This document shows, in pieces, positions 7,952 through 16,864 of a DNA stretch of 64,000 nucleotides; the first letter of the stretch is position 1, and each line of letters starts with the position of its first letter. Source of the DNA: an uncultured Phascolarctobacterium sp. Its GTDB lineage: Bacteria; Bacillota; Negativicutes; Acidaminococcales; Acidaminococcaceae. A program made the position numbers and the translations under genes. Location: the NCBI GenBank assembly GCA_947630795.1, contig CANRJC010000001.1, forward strand, positions 1 to 64,000, in the 5' to 3' direction. The notes under the pieces are model-generated. The model searched no databases. It was not told the origin of the DNA and saw only the letters and a program-made list of their open reading frames with translations.

Positions 7952-9178
7952 ATGAAAGAAGCCGTCAAAAAATTCATCGCCGACAATTACGACAATTACG
8001 TGCGTGACTTGGCCGTTTTGACCAACATCGATTCCGGCAACGGCGACAGGGAAGGCACCGAGGCCGCCAACAAATTCGTGGCTGCCAAAATGGAAGAGAT
8101 AGGCGCCGAGTGCGAGCTGCGCTACAACGACAGAGCCTGCCATTGCATCTCCCGCCTGAAAGGCGAAGGCAAAGTGACCGTCCTCTTGGTGGCCCACGTG
8201 GACACGGTGTTCAAAAAAGGCGAAGCCGCCCGCCGTCCCTTCACCATCGACGAAAAGAACTTCGCCTGGGGCCCCGGCGTGGGCGACGACAAGGCCACGG
8301 TGGTGGAGGTCATCTACGGCTTGAAAGCGCTGGTGAACGCCGGCTTCAAAGATTTTAAAGAGATCATCTATTATACCAACGGCGAAGAAGAAGGCGGCTC
8401 TCCCACGGCGGAAGGCATCGTGGCCGAATTGTCGCAGCAGGCCGATCTCGCCATCATCATGGACGTGGCCCGGCCCGATTGGGGCATCGTCACTCAGCGC
8501 AAGGGCAACGCCAAATACAAGATCACCGTAAAAGGCAAAGGCGGCCATCACGGCAATGCTTCCCAAGAATGTGCCAACGCCATCCACCAATTGGCCTTCA
8601 CCATCACCGAGCTGCATAAATTGGCCAGCCCCATGCCCGGGGATCCGGCCGATTTCACGCCCGCCGCTTTGAAAGCCCGGGGCATAGTGGACGCAGGCCA
8701 GTTCATCCCCGAGAACACGGTGAACGTAGGGGTCATCGGCTCCGGCAACGACAAGATCAGCGTCATCCCCGGCGATGCTTATTGCGAAGTGAACATCCGC
8801 TGCTTCAAGATCGAAGAACAGCGGCGCATCGACGAGGCCGTGAAGGCTCTGGCAGGGAAGATCACGGTGCCCGGCACCGAAGTGACCGTTACGGGCGGCA
8901 TCGTCACCGGGCCCATGCAGAAGACGGAAAAATCTCAAAAGATGATCGACGTTTATAAGCGCATCGTGAAAGAAGAATTCGGCGGCGAAGTGTCCGAGTG
9001 GGTGGCCGGGGGCCTCACCGACGGCAACCGCACCGCCAAATATGTGCCCACTTTGGATGCTTTGGGCATCGAAAATTACGACGAACACACGGATCACGAG
9101 AGCGTGGACCTGAACACCGTGGTGCCCCGCACCACTGCCTTCGCCCTCACCTTGGCTGAATTGGCTGCCGATTTTTAA
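7952..9178 (+). CDS. M20 family metallopeptidase
   Basis: M20 enzymes are two-zinc, cytoplasmic peptidases or deacylases that remove terminal or acyl-linked amino acids. The 408-residue product has the motifs AHVDTV (His82, Asp84), GPGVGDDKA (metal Asp about 112-113) and GEEEGG (catalytic and metal Glu145/146), with the dimerisation domain between about residues 190 and 310 (KGKGGHHGNASQEC). A C-terminal His (EHTDHESV) supplies the last metal ligand. No signal peptide. Substrate cannot be told; carboxypeptidase G2-like and dipeptidase relatives look similar. Preceded by a purine-rich GGGGAGAGGAGCGAAAG site and followed by its own terminator. Confidence 0.9.
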   Translation: MKEAVKKFIADNYDNYVRDLAVLTNIDSGNGDREGTEAANKFVAAKMEEIGAECELRYNDRACHCISRLKGEGKVTVLLVAHVDTVFKKGEAARRPFTIDEKNFAWGPGVGDDKATVVEVIYGLKALVNAGFKDFKEIIYYTNGEEEGGSPTAEGIVAELSQQADLAIIMDVARPDWGIVTQRKGNAKYKITVKGKGGHHGNASQECANAIHQLAFTITELHKLASPMPGDPADFTPAALKARGIVDAGQFIPENTVNVGVIGSGNDKISVIPGDAYCEVNIRCFKIEEQRRIDEAVKALAGKITVPGTEVTVTGGIVTGPMQKTEKSQKMIDVYKRIVKEEFGGEVSEWVAGGLTDGNRTAKYVPTLDALGIENYDEHTDHESVDLNTVVPRTTAFALTLAELAADF

Positions 9179-9207
9179 GGGCGCGGGCCTTGACGCAGAG
9201 AATTTTC

Positions 9208-9240
9208 GCACCACCTGAGGAAATGCGGGTGGTGCTTTTT
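9208..9240 (+). terminator. intrinsic terminator after the M20 peptidase gene
   Basis: GCACCACC and GGTGGTGC pair across a 12-base loop and are followed by TTTTT. Confidence 0.85.
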
Positions 9241-9278
9241 CTTTGGGAGCGCACAAAAAAGAAAGAGAGGCTGAAAAA

Positions 9279-9851
9279 ATGCTCTACGCTGCCTGCTTCG
9301 GCGATTCTTTGATCGAAGGCTTTCCCTACGGCAAGAGAGCAAGTTGGTGTGCCGCGGCGGAAGAATTTACTGCCGGCGACGGAAAAAGGGCGCTGAGATT
9401 ATTGAACTACGGCCTTTGCGGCGATCGCACCGACGACATTCTGGACAGATTGCGGCAGTATCGGCCGACGCTGCCCCCCTATGTGAGCCACATAATTTTT
9501 TTGGGCGGAGCCAACGACATCATCCAAGGAGCGGCCCGCTCTTCTACCGTCGCAACTTTTGTCAAAGCTTCCGCTTTTTGCGAAGAAGAAGGGCTGCGGC
9601 TGGGGGTCGTGCTGCCCTTCATCAGCGGCGAAGAAGGATTGAACCGTTATCTTTATCCTTTGCGGGAAGCCCTCGCGACCGAGCTGCCGCCTTCTGTTCG
9701 CCTTTTCGATCTGCAGCCGGCCTTGGGAGAAGATGTTATCAGTTTGCGCAAAGCCTACATCGACGGGGTCCATCCCACCTGCGCCGCTTACGCAGCTCTC
9801 GGGCGTTTCGCCGCTCCTCTTTTGCAAAAATGGCTGGAAGAAAAAGCTTGA
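9279..9851 (+). CDS. SGNH/GDSL-family hydrolase
   Basis: A 190-residue SGNH-type esterase or lipase without a signal peptide. Block I is CFGDSL (catalytic Ser10), the block II Gly lies near NYGLCGD, block III is GGAND (Asn79) and block V is DGVHP (Asp162, His165), so the catalytic set is complete. I start at 9279 (MLYAACFGDS), which has GAGAGG in front; an in-frame ATG at 9243 lies inside the terminator tail of the preceding gene. Substrate unknown; acyl-CoA thioesterase/lysophospholipase-like or carbohydrate esterase roles are possible. Confidence 0.88.
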   Translation: MLYAACFGDSLIEGFPYGKRASWCAAAEEFTAGDGKRALRLLNYGLCGDRTDDILDRLRQYRPTLPPYVSHIIFLGGANDIIQGAARSSTVATFVKASAFCEEEGLRLGVVLPFISGEEGLNRYLYPLREALATELPPSVRLFDLQPALGEDVISLRKAYIDGVHPTCAAYAALGRFAAPLLQKWLEEKA

Positions 9852-9888
9852 AGTCCTTTGCCTCGAGCCGAGGCGCGAGGCCCTCGGT

Positions 9889-9917
9889 TTGTCAAAAAAA
9901 TCTTCCTATGTTATAAT
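9889..9917 (+). promoter_or_regulatory. promoter upstream of the DEAD-box helicase
   Basis: TTGTCA (9889-9894), 17-base spacer, TATAAT (9912-9917). The predicted transcript has a 5' leader of about 125 bases before the helicase start. Confidence 0.75.
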
Positions 9918-9936
9918 GTTCCCCGTGAAGAGCTGC

Positions 9937-9963
9937 GTCTTCGGCTGAAGGCGAAGACTTTTT
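9937..9963 (+). terminator. promoter-proximal terminator (possible attenuator) in the helicase leader
   Basis: GTCTTCG and CGAAGAC form a 7-bp stem with a 8-base loop, followed by TTTTT, only about 15-40 bases after the predicted transcription start and well before the gene. Long regulated leaders are known for cold-induced RNA helicase genes; here attenuation is inference. Confidence 0.6.
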
Positions 9964-10051
9964 CGCCGACGTTCGTTTGAAAATCTCAAGGGCGCCGTTG
10001 TCTTAAGAAAAAGCACACGAGCTCATACATTTTTCGAAAGAGGAAAAGATC

Positions 10052-11302
10052 ATGCCCCAAGGTTTCGGCGGTTTGCAATTGGGCGCCGCCCTGCAGGCAC
10101 AATTGCAAAAACTGGGCTTCAAAGAGCCCATGCCCATCCAGCGGGAGGCCATCCCCGCCATCATGGCCGGCAAAGACGTCATCGCCCGGGCCCACACCGG
10201 CACCGGCAAGACGCTGGCCTTTTTGCTGCCGCTTTTGCGAAAATTGGACAGGAGCAAAGACTATCCTCAGGCCCTCATCATCACTCCCACCCGGGAATTG
10301 GCTCTGCAGATAACGGCGGAGGTGGGACGGCTTGCGGCCTATGACCCGGTGAAAGTGCTGGCGGTGGTGGGAGGCAGAGACTACGAAGAACAAAAACGCA
10401 AATTGGCGGGAAAAAGTCAAATTTTAGTGGGCACCCCGGGGCGGCTCTTGGCCCACTGCCGGCAGGGCACCGCTTCACTGGCGGGCGTGTCCTATCTGGT
10501 GCTGGACGAAGTGGACGAGATGTTGGAGCGGGGCTTCATCGACGATGCGGCCACTCTCATCGGCCTCACTAAAGAAGAACATCAAACGGTGCTCTGTTCG
10601 GCCACCGTTTCCGAAGAAGTGAGGAAATTGGGGCAGGCTCTCACCCGCAACCGGGCGATCATCGATCTCGATCCCGAAGAAGCCACGGTCAAAGAGATCG
10701 AACAGATCTGCATCAAGATAAGCGAAGAAAAAAAGCAGCAGGCTCTCGTCGCCCTCATCAAACGCCTCAACCCCTACCTGATGCTGGTGTTCTGCCAAAG
10801 CAAAGAGAAGGCGGCGGAAACGGAACTTTTTTTAGCCCGGCAGGGCTGGGAGACGGGCCTCCTCACCGGCGATCTTTCTCCCGCCAAACGCAAAACGGTG
10901 ATGAAAGATCTTCGCCGGGCAAAATTGCAGGTCTTGGTGGCCAGCGACATCGCCGCCCGCGGGCTGGATGTGGAGGGCGTCACCCACGTGCTGAATTACG
11001 ATCTGCCCAACAGCCCGGAGTGGTATGTGCATCGCATCGGCCGCACCGGCAGAGCCGGCCGCTCCGGCTGCGCCGTCACTTTTTATACGCCGGAGGAAGC
11101 GGCCCGGCTGCGGGCTTTGGAGACGAAGCTGGGCCTGCGCATGGTGCGGCAAAATTTGGCGGGCGACACTTTGGCTCGGCAGCCGAAAGCCGTAGTCAAA
11201 AGCAAAAAGGCCGCTCCCAAACGAGGCAAGAGCGGAGTGAAAAACAAACGAAAAGCTCCCAAGACCGGCAGCAACCGCAGGCAGAGCCGCCGAGAGGTCT
11301 GA
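10052..11302 (+). CDS. DEAD-box family ATP-dependent RNA helicase
   Basis: Unwinds RNA duplexes; likely in ribosome assembly, mRNA decay or cold adaptation. The 416-residue protein has Q motif (GFKEPMPIQ), motif I AHTGTGKT (about 48-55), Ia PTREL, Ib TPGR, III SAT, V DIAARGLD and VI HRIGRTGRAGR, then a Lys/Arg-rich tail (SKKAAPKRGKSGVKNKRKAPK) typical for RNA contact. Motif II reads DEVD in place of DEAD, a known variant. The start at 10052 has AAAGAGGAAAAG in front. The leader carries a terminator-like stem. Confidence 0.93.
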   Translation: MPQGFGGLQLGAALQAQLQKLGFKEPMPIQREAIPAIMAGKDVIARAHTGTGKTLAFLLPLLRKLDRSKDYPQALIITPTRELALQITAEVGRLAAYDPVKVLAVVGGRDYEEQKRKLAGKSQILVGTPGRLLAHCRQGTASLAGVSYLVLDEVDEMLERGFIDDAATLIGLTKEEHQTVLCSATVSEEVRKLGQALTRNRAIIDLDPEEATVKEIEQICIKISEEKKQQALVALIKRLNPYLMLVFCQSKEKAAETELFLARQGWETGLLTGDLSPAKRKTVMKDLRRAKLQVLVASDIAARGLDVEGVTHVLNYDLPNSPEWYVHRIGRTGRAGRSGCAVTFYTPEEAARLRALETKLGLRMVRQNLAGDTLARQPKAVVKSKKAAPKRGKSGVKNKRKAPKTGSNRRQSRREV

Positions 11303-11345
11303 TGTCCTGTAGCTTCGTCGCGAGGGAGAGGGCTAGGTCAAACTA

Positions 11346-11374
11346 TTGTAATGAAAAGGATTTGATTATATAAT
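11346..11374 (+). promoter_or_regulatory. promoter of gltX
   Basis: TTGTAA (11346-11351), 17-base spacer, TATAAT (11369-11374), about 60 bases before the gltX start. No T-box is seen in this leader. Confidence 0.7.
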
Positions 11375-11434
11375 TGAAGTCAGAAAAGATCGGCGGCGCG
11401 ATGCCGGCGACCGTTCAAAGGAGACGATGGTTCT

Positions 11435-12901
11435 ATGACGGAAGTAAGAGTGAGATTTGCCCCCAGCCCCACGGGCTACCTGCACATCGGCGGGGCACGG
11501 ACGGCCCTTTTCAACTGGCTGTTTGCCCGCAAGCAGGGAGGCAAGTTGATCCTGCGCATCGAAGATACGGACGTGGCCCGCTTGAAAGAAGACAGCGTGA
11601 GCCAGATAATCACCAGTTTGAAATGGCTGGGCATCGATTGGGACGAAGGCCCGGAAAAAGGAGGACCTTGCGGCCCCTACTATCAAAGCGAAAGGCTGGA
11701 GATATATCAGCGTTACGCCAAAGAATTGATCGACGCCGGTAAAGCTTATTATTGTTTCTGCACCGGCGAAGACTTAGAAAAAGAAAGAGAAAAACAGCGG
11801 CTGGCCAAGCAGCCCTTCCGCTACGGCCGCACCTGCCGCGAACTTTCCGCCGCAGAAGTCGAGAAAAGACTGGCGGCGGGGGCCAAACCTTCCGTGCGTT
11901 TGAAGATCCCCGCAACGGGCAGCATCACCGTGGACGATCTCATCCACGGCTCCGTCACCTTCAACATGGATCAGTTCGACGATTTCGTCATCATGAAGAG
12001 CAACGGCATCCCCACTTATAATTTTGCCGTGTGCATCGACGATCACCTGATGGGGATGACTCATGTGCTGAGAGCGGAAGAACACTTGCCCAACACTCCC
12101 AAGCAAATGCTGGTGTACGAAGCTTTGGGCTGGCAGCCTCCTCGCTTCGGCCACATGTCCATGATCCTAGCCCCCGACCGCTCTAAATTGAGCAAGCGGC
12201 ACGGCGCCACTTCGGTAGAAGAATTCCGCTCTCAAGGCTACACTCATCAGGCCATCGTCAACTATCTGACCCTTTTGGGCTGGGGCCCCGGCGACGAAAG
12301 AGAGATCTTCAGTCCCGCAGAGACAGTCGCTCAATTCGAATTGGAGCAAATGTCCAAAAAGGCGGCCATCTACGATACGAAGAAACTGACTTGGCTCAAC
12401 GGCCAATATCTCAGCCTGCTTCCTTTGGAAGAATTGCTGCCGGAGACGGCGCCCTTCTTCCTGCAAGCGGGGCTGGTGGACGAAAAGTGGCTGGAAGAAA
12501 ATAAAGAATATTTCGCTCGGCTCGTCGATGTGGTGAGAGTGCGGGTGAAAACTCTGCAAGAGATCGCCGAAGCTTCGACCTATTTCTTCAGACCCATCGA
12601 GGAATACGATGCCAAGGGCGCAGCCAAACACTTCAAACCGGAGGCAGCGGAACTGTTAGATGAGTGCGCCGCCGCTCTGGCCGCTCTGCCGGTATTCGAC
12701 TTGGCAGGCACCGAGGCCGCTTACAATGCTTTAGCGGAAAAGACGGGCCTTTCATTGGGCAAGCTGGTGCATCCCACCCGTCTGGCCTTGACGGGCCGCA
12801 CCGTCAGCCCCGGCCTTTTCGATGTGATGGTGCTCTTGGGGAAAGAAAAAACTTTGCAGCGGCTGGCTGCGGCCGCCGCTTATATAAGAGCTCGCGCTTA
12901 A
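11435..12901 (+). CDS. gltX: glutamate--tRNA ligase
   Basis: Class I aminoacyl-tRNA synthetase that charges tRNA-Glu (and tRNA-Gln where no GlnRS exists). The 488-residue product has the HIGH-type motif PTGYLHIGGARTALFNWL at residues 11-28 and the KMSKS-type motif KLSKRHGATS near residue 250, plus the C-terminal anticodon-binding helices. Length is normal. AAAGGAG lies about 15 bases before the ATG at 11435; the closer ATG at 11426 runs into a stop. It is followed after 37 bases by the chagasin-domain gene. Confidence 0.96.
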   Translation: MTEVRVRFAPSPTGYLHIGGARTALFNWLFARKQGGKLILRIEDTDVARLKEDSVSQIITSLKWLGIDWDEGPEKGGPCGPYYQSERLEIYQRYAKELIDAGKAYYCFCTGEDLEKEREKQRLAKQPFRYGRTCRELSAAEVEKRLAAGAKPSVRLKIPATGSITVDDLIHGSVTFNMDQFDDFVIMKSNGIPTYNFAVCIDDHLMGMTHVLRAEEHLPNTPKQMLVYEALGWQPPRFGHMSMILAPDRSKLSKRHGATSVEEFRSQGYTHQAIVNYLTLLGWGPGDEREIFSPAETVAQFELEQMSKKAAIYDTKKLTWLNGQYLSLLPLEELLPETAPFFLQAGLVDEKWLEENKEYFARLVDVVRVRVKTLQEIAEASTYFFRPIEEYDAKGAAKHFKPEAAELLDECAAALAALPVFDLAGTEAAYNALAEKTGLSLGKLVHPTRLALTGRTVSPGLFDVMVLLGKEKTLQRLAAAAAYIRARA

Positions 12902-12938
12902 AGAGCGAGAGCCCCGGGCGAAGGGAGGTGCTGCCGCC

Positions 12939-13790
12939 GTGAAAAATATCATTCGTCTGCTGCTCGGCCTGCTGTTGGTCTTCTCTTTGACCGCCACCTG
13001 CGCCGCAGATCAACAGACCACGGTGCTGTCGACAGACGTCCGCTACAAAGAAGTGAGGGGCACACTGCCCTATATCGACGGCTCCAACTCCCAAGCTTTG
13101 GAGAAGCAGGCCAACAACCTGATCAGAGAGGCCGCCCGTCTGTTGGCGGAAAAGATCGGCAGCGGTAGCCTGAGCTACGAAGTGGCCCTCAATCGGCCCA
13201 GCCTTTTAGGTTTGTTGCTGAAGGCAGAGGGGAGCAGGGGCACCTTTTACAAAGCTTTGAATTTGGACCTCACCAGCGGCAAAGAGCTGACCATCGGCGA
13301 TTTCTTCATGAACGAAGAAGGGCTGAACAGTCTCTTGGCCGGCAGCAAAGGTTTTCTGTACAGCGAAGAAGGGCTGCGTTTGGCCGCTCATGCCGACGGC
13401 CCCTACGTTCAGCTGCTCCCGTACAGCAGTTTGCTGCAATATCTGCGCATCGGCGAAGCGGGGCGGATCTTGCAAATAGCCCGGCTCACCAGAGAGTGCG
13501 AAGGCAAGACGCTGCACCTGACAAAAGGCGGGCTCATCGCTTTCAAACTGGATGCCAACCCCTCCACCGGTTACGGCTGGACCTTCATCGCCGACAAAGG
13601 AGTGAGCAAGGTGGGCAGTTCTTTCGTGATGCCCCCTGCAGGGGATACTCGGGTGGGCACGCCGGGGACGGAGATAATTTTTTTGGCCGTCACCGAAGCG
13701 GGGCAGCACATTATCGATATGGCCTATAAACGGCCGTGGGAAACTTATATCGCGGATCGTTTTCAATTGACGGTGGAGGTAGGTGCTTGA
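12939..13790 (+). CDS. secreted protein with RsiV-like N-terminal domain and chagasin (I42) protease-inhibitor domain
   Basis: A GTG start at 12939 sits 8 bases after AAGGGAGGTG. A signal peptide (about residues 1-22, LLLGLLLVFSLTATCAA) directs it to the periplasm. Residues about 30-160 resemble the DUF4163/DUF3298 fold seen in RsiV and other exported proteins. The C-terminal 110 residues are a chagasin-family cysteine-peptidase inhibitor: the loop NPSTGYGW, a Gly-rich second loop region and RPWE are the family hallmarks. It likely guards the cell against cysteine proteases. The next gene (zapA) starts at once. Function is inferred from the domain. Confidence 0.8.
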   Translation: MKNIIRLLLGLLLVFSLTATCAADQQTTVLSTDVRYKEVRGTLPYIDGSNSQALEKQANNLIREAARLLAEKIGSGSLSYEVALNRPSLLGLLLKAEGSRGTFYKALNLDLTSGKELTIGDFFMNEEGLNSLLAGSKGFLYSEEGLRLAAHADGPYVQLLPYSSLLQYLRIGEAGRILQIARLTRECEGKTLHLTKGGLIAFKLDANPSTGYGWTFIADKGVSKVGSSFVMPPAGDTRVGTPGTEIIFLAVTEAGQHIIDMAYKRPWETYIADRFQLTVEVGA

Positions 13791-13791
13791 T

Positions 13792-14052
13792 ATGGCAGGC
13801 GAAAAACAGCAGTCGCAGGTGATTAAGGTCAACATTTTCGGCGAGCCCTACAGCCTGAAGACCGATGCTCCCGCCGCTCAGGTGGAGGAGATCGTAGGCA
13901 TGGTGGACGGCAAGATGCAGAGGCTGGCCGCAGGCAAGACCGGCATCAACAGCAAAAAATTGGCGGTGTGGGCAGCCCTCGACTTGGCGGCCGAGCTGTA
14001 CGACGTGCGGCAAAAATACGCCAAGCTGAAAGCTGAGGCCTTAAAGGATTAA
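13792..14052 (+). CDS. zapA: cell division protein ZapA
   Basis: ZapA binds FtsZ and bundles protofilaments at midcell. The 86-residue product has the family core VIKVNIFGEPYSLKTDAP, then a helical tail with KKLAVWAALDLAAELYDVRQKYAKLKAE that forms the tetramer coiled coil. I start at ATG 13792; a GTG at 13783 is in frame, nearer to GGAGGT but overlapping the stop of the upstream gene. The U32 gene follows 4 bases after the stop, as is common in Firmicutes. Confidence 0.85.
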   Translation: MAGEKQQSQVIKVNIFGEPYSLKTDAPAAQVEEIVGMVDGKMQRLAAGKTGINSKKLAVWAALDLAAELYDVRQKYAKLKAEALKD

Positions 14053-14056
14053 GACC

Positions 14057-16588
14057 ATGAAAAAAATTGAACTGTTGGCCCCGGCCGGTTCGTGGGAAGC
14101 TTTGGAAGCGGCGGTGAATGCCGGCGCCGATGCTGTCTATCTGGGAGGCACTGCCTTCGGAGCCAGAGCCTATGCCGCCAATTTCGGGCGGGAGGAGCTG
14201 CGGCGGGCGGTGCGCTTTGCTCACTTGCGGCGGGTGCGGGTCTTCGTCACCGTCAACACTTTGACAGACGACAGCGAAGTTGAAGAGCTGAGCTCTTATC
14301 TTCTTTTTTTGCGGGATCTCGGGGCAGACGGTCTCATCGTGCAAGATCTGGGCGTAGTACGCTTGGCCCGCCGTTTGGTGCCGGAGCTGCCGCTACACGC
14401 CAGCACCCAAATGACCATCACTTCTTCAGCCGGCGTGGCCTTCGCCAAAGAAGCGGGGCTCGAGCGGAGCGTTTTGGCCAGAGAATTGAGTTTAGAAGAA
14501 ATAAAAGCAGCCTGCGCCATGGGTGAGGATATAGAATGCTTCATCCACGGCGCTTTGTGTATTTGTTATTCGGGCCAATGTTTGATGAGCAGTTTGATAG
14601 GCGGCCGCAGCGGCAACAGAGGCCGCTGTGCCCAGCCCTGCCGTCTGCCCTATGTATTGCAAAATGAAAAGGGAGAGCCTGTGGGATCGCTCGGTCAGAC
14701 GGGGCCCTATCTTTTGAGCCCCAAAGATCTGAACACGCTGGATGTTTTGCCGAAACTATTAGACGCAGGCGTGATGAGTTTGAAGATAGAAGGGCGGATG
14801 AAGCGGCCGGAATATGTGGCGGTGGTGGTGGATATCTACCGCCGGGCCGTGGACAGTTATCTGGCCGGACATTATTTCGTGAGCCAAACCGATAAAGACA
14901 ACATCCAACAAATTTTCAACAGAGATTTTACCACCGCCTATTTGGAAAAACGGCCGGGAAAGGCCATGATGAGCACCGCTCGGCCCAACAACCGGGGCGT
15001 GCTGCTGGGGAGAGTGCTCGACATCGAGAAAGGCCGGGCCCGCATCAAATTGGAAAAAGCTCTCCATTTAGGCGACGGGCTGGAATTTTGGGTGAAGGTG
15101 GGCGGCCGGCAGGGCAGCACCGTCACGACGATCTGCGTGAACGGCAAAGAACGAGAAAAAGCCGAGGCGGGGGAAACTGTCACTATCGCCGTGCCCAAAG
15201 GAGTGGGAAGAGGCGACAGAGTCTTCCGCACTTTGGATAAAGCACTGGCCGACTATGCGCAAAAATTTTTCGGCGCCGGGGCCGAGAGCAAGCTGCCTCT
15301 CAAAGCTCTGGTCAGCGTAAAAGCGGGAGAGCCCCTGCACTTATGTTATATAGACGAAGAAGGGAACAAAGGAGAAGCAGTCACGGCGGCAGCGGCGCAG
15401 CCGGCTTTGAAGCGGCCCTTGACGAAAGAGATCGTCTATCGACATCTGGAGCGCCTGGGCACTACAGACTACCGCCTGCAGGAAGCGGAGGTCTGCGTGG
15501 ACGAGGGCGTGATGCTGCCCCTCAGTCAATTGAACGAAGTGAGACGGCAGGCCCTCGCTGCTTTAGAGACGGCTCGGCTGGCTGCCTTCCCGCCGCTGAA
15601 AAATGAAAACGAAAAATTTGCGACCGCAACTTTCACGGCCGCAGAAAAAATAAAAGGCTCCGACGAAAAAAATGCGAGCTCTCAAAAAAATTCAGGTGCG
15701 CAAAAAGACGACGCTCTTTTAAAAAGTGCGACGAAAAAAAGTGAGAGCATCATCGCCGTGCACTGCGACACTTTCAAAAAGGGAGAAGCAGCTCTCAAGG
15801 CGGGGGCCGAGCGCCTCATCTTCGGCGGCGATCTCTATCATCATGAGCCTCTCACTTTCGCCGAAAGAGAAAAGATCGTCGCTTTGTGTCGTGAAAGGGG
15901 GCGAGAGATCGCCTTCGCCACGCCCCGCATCGTGAAAGAAAAAGAGCTGGCCTTTTACGCCCGCGCCTTTTGCGAATGGGCCGAGTTGGAGCCGGACTAT
16001 GTTTATATAGAGAACAACGGTCTGTGGCACTTGGCGAAAAATCTCCCCGGGCTGCCTTTGTGGTGCGGCCGCAGTTTGAATATCTTCAACAGTAATGCCT
16101 TGGCCTTTTATGCAGAAGCAGGGGCTCGAGGCGCCTGCCTGAGCTGCGAGCTGAACATGGAGCAGCTGGAGGCCTTGGCCCTAAAGAGCGAGCTCCCCTT
16201 GGAAGTTATCGTGCAGGGACGGCTGGAGATGATGGTGTCGGAATATTGTCTGCCCGGCAGTTTTTTAGGCGGGGCAGGGCCGGGGCCCTGCAGTTGGCAG
16301 TGCAAAGAGCGGCTCTTTTTGGGCGATCGCAAGGGCGAAGCCTTCCCCTTGGTGGGCGACCAAGCTTGCCGCATGCACATCTTGAACGCTCACGATCTAT
16401 CCATGGCGGCCCACGTGCCCAAATTGCAAAAGGCGGGGTTGGCGGTGCTCACTATCGATGCTCGTTATTACGACGTAAAAGAGACTGCCGCTCTCACCAA
16501 GCTTTATCGACAGGCACTGGCAGGGGCGGTCCCCGAGGAAAATATCCCCGGCACCACCCGCGGCCACTTCTTCCGGGGCGTTTTGTGA
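14057..16588 (+). CDS. U32 family peptidase/hydroxylase with duplicated U32-type halves
   Basis: U32 proteins include RlhA, which hydroxylates 23S rRNA, and UbiU/V-type Fe-S proteins; true peptidase activity is rarely shown. The 843-residue protein begins KIELLAPAGSWEALEAAVNAGADAVYLGG, and the Cys-rich core ECFIHGALCICYSGQCLMS...NRGRCAQPCR (about residues 160-200) is the family site. A second U32-like unit fills about residues 575-835 and has its own Cys pattern (PGPCSWQC, ACRMH). The two halves are joined by a low-complexity Lys/Glu/Ala linker (about residues 515-570). Double-length members with DUF3656 are known. Follows zapA closely. Confidence 0.85.
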   Translation: MKKIELLAPAGSWEALEAAVNAGADAVYLGGTAFGARAYAANFGREELRRAVRFAHLRRVRVFVTVNTLTDDSEVEELSSYLLFLRDLGADGLIVQDLGVVRLARRLVPELPLHASTQMTITSSAGVAFAKEAGLERSVLARELSLEEIKAACAMGEDIECFIHGALCICYSGQCLMSSLIGGRSGNRGRCAQPCRLPYVLQNEKGEPVGSLGQTGPYLLSPKDLNTLDVLPKLLDAGVMSLKIEGRMKRPEYVAVVVDIYRRAVDSYLAGHYFVSQTDKDNIQQIFNRDFTTAYLEKRPGKAMMSTARPNNRGVLLGRVLDIEKGRARIKLEKALHLGDGLEFWVKVGGRQGSTVTTICVNGKEREKAEAGETVTIAVPKGVGRGDRVFRTLDKALADYAQKFFGAGAESKLPLKALVSVKAGEPLHLCYIDEEGNKGEAVTAAAAQPALKRPLTKEIVYRHLERLGTTDYRLQEAEVCVDEGVMLPLSQLNEVRRQALAALETARLAAFPPLKNENEKFATATFTAAEKIKGSDEKNASSQKNSGAQKDDALLKSATKKSESIIAVHCDTFKKGEAALKAGAERLIFGGDLYHHEPLTFAEREKIVALCRERGREIAFATPRIVKEKELAFYARAFCEWAELEPDYVYIENNGLWHLAKNLPGLPLWCGRSLNIFNSNALAFYAEAGARGACLSCELNMEQLEALALKSELPLEVIVQGRLEMMVSEYCLPGSFLGGAGPGPCSWQCKERLFLGDRKGEAFPLVGDQACRMHILNAHDLSMAAHVPKLQKAGLAVLTIDARYYDVKETAALTKLYRQALAGAVPEENIPGTTRGHFFRGVL

Positions 16589-16864
16589 AAACGGCAGCCG
16601 CACAATGAAGCAGTCCACCGTAAAAAACGAGCGAACAAAAAGGAGCGCCAGGATAAAAACAGGCGCCGCATAAAAAAGCTGCAGCCGCAAAAAAGCGACA
16701 CGTAGAAAAGATCGGCGAAAGATCACGGCGCTGCCCGCTTTCGGCGCGACACGAGCAAAGATCATAAGAAACAAATTTTAAAGGACGATCGCTGACACAG
16801 CAAGCGACCGTAAAAAGCAGACAAACAAACGAGCACTGAGTTTTTGACAGCGATGAGGTAGAGC
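16589..16864. other. 276-base gap with no feature beyond scattered A-rich repeat words
   Basis: I see no promoter, RNA or gene. The stretch holds loose copies of the AAAAAGC/GCCGCAAAAAAGCG words found in other gaps. Confidence 0.5.

Noticed and set aside
7679-9256. 525-codon frame on the minus strand
   Set aside because: It runs opposite to the complete M20 peptidase gene and gives a His/Gly/Ala-rich shadow without domains.
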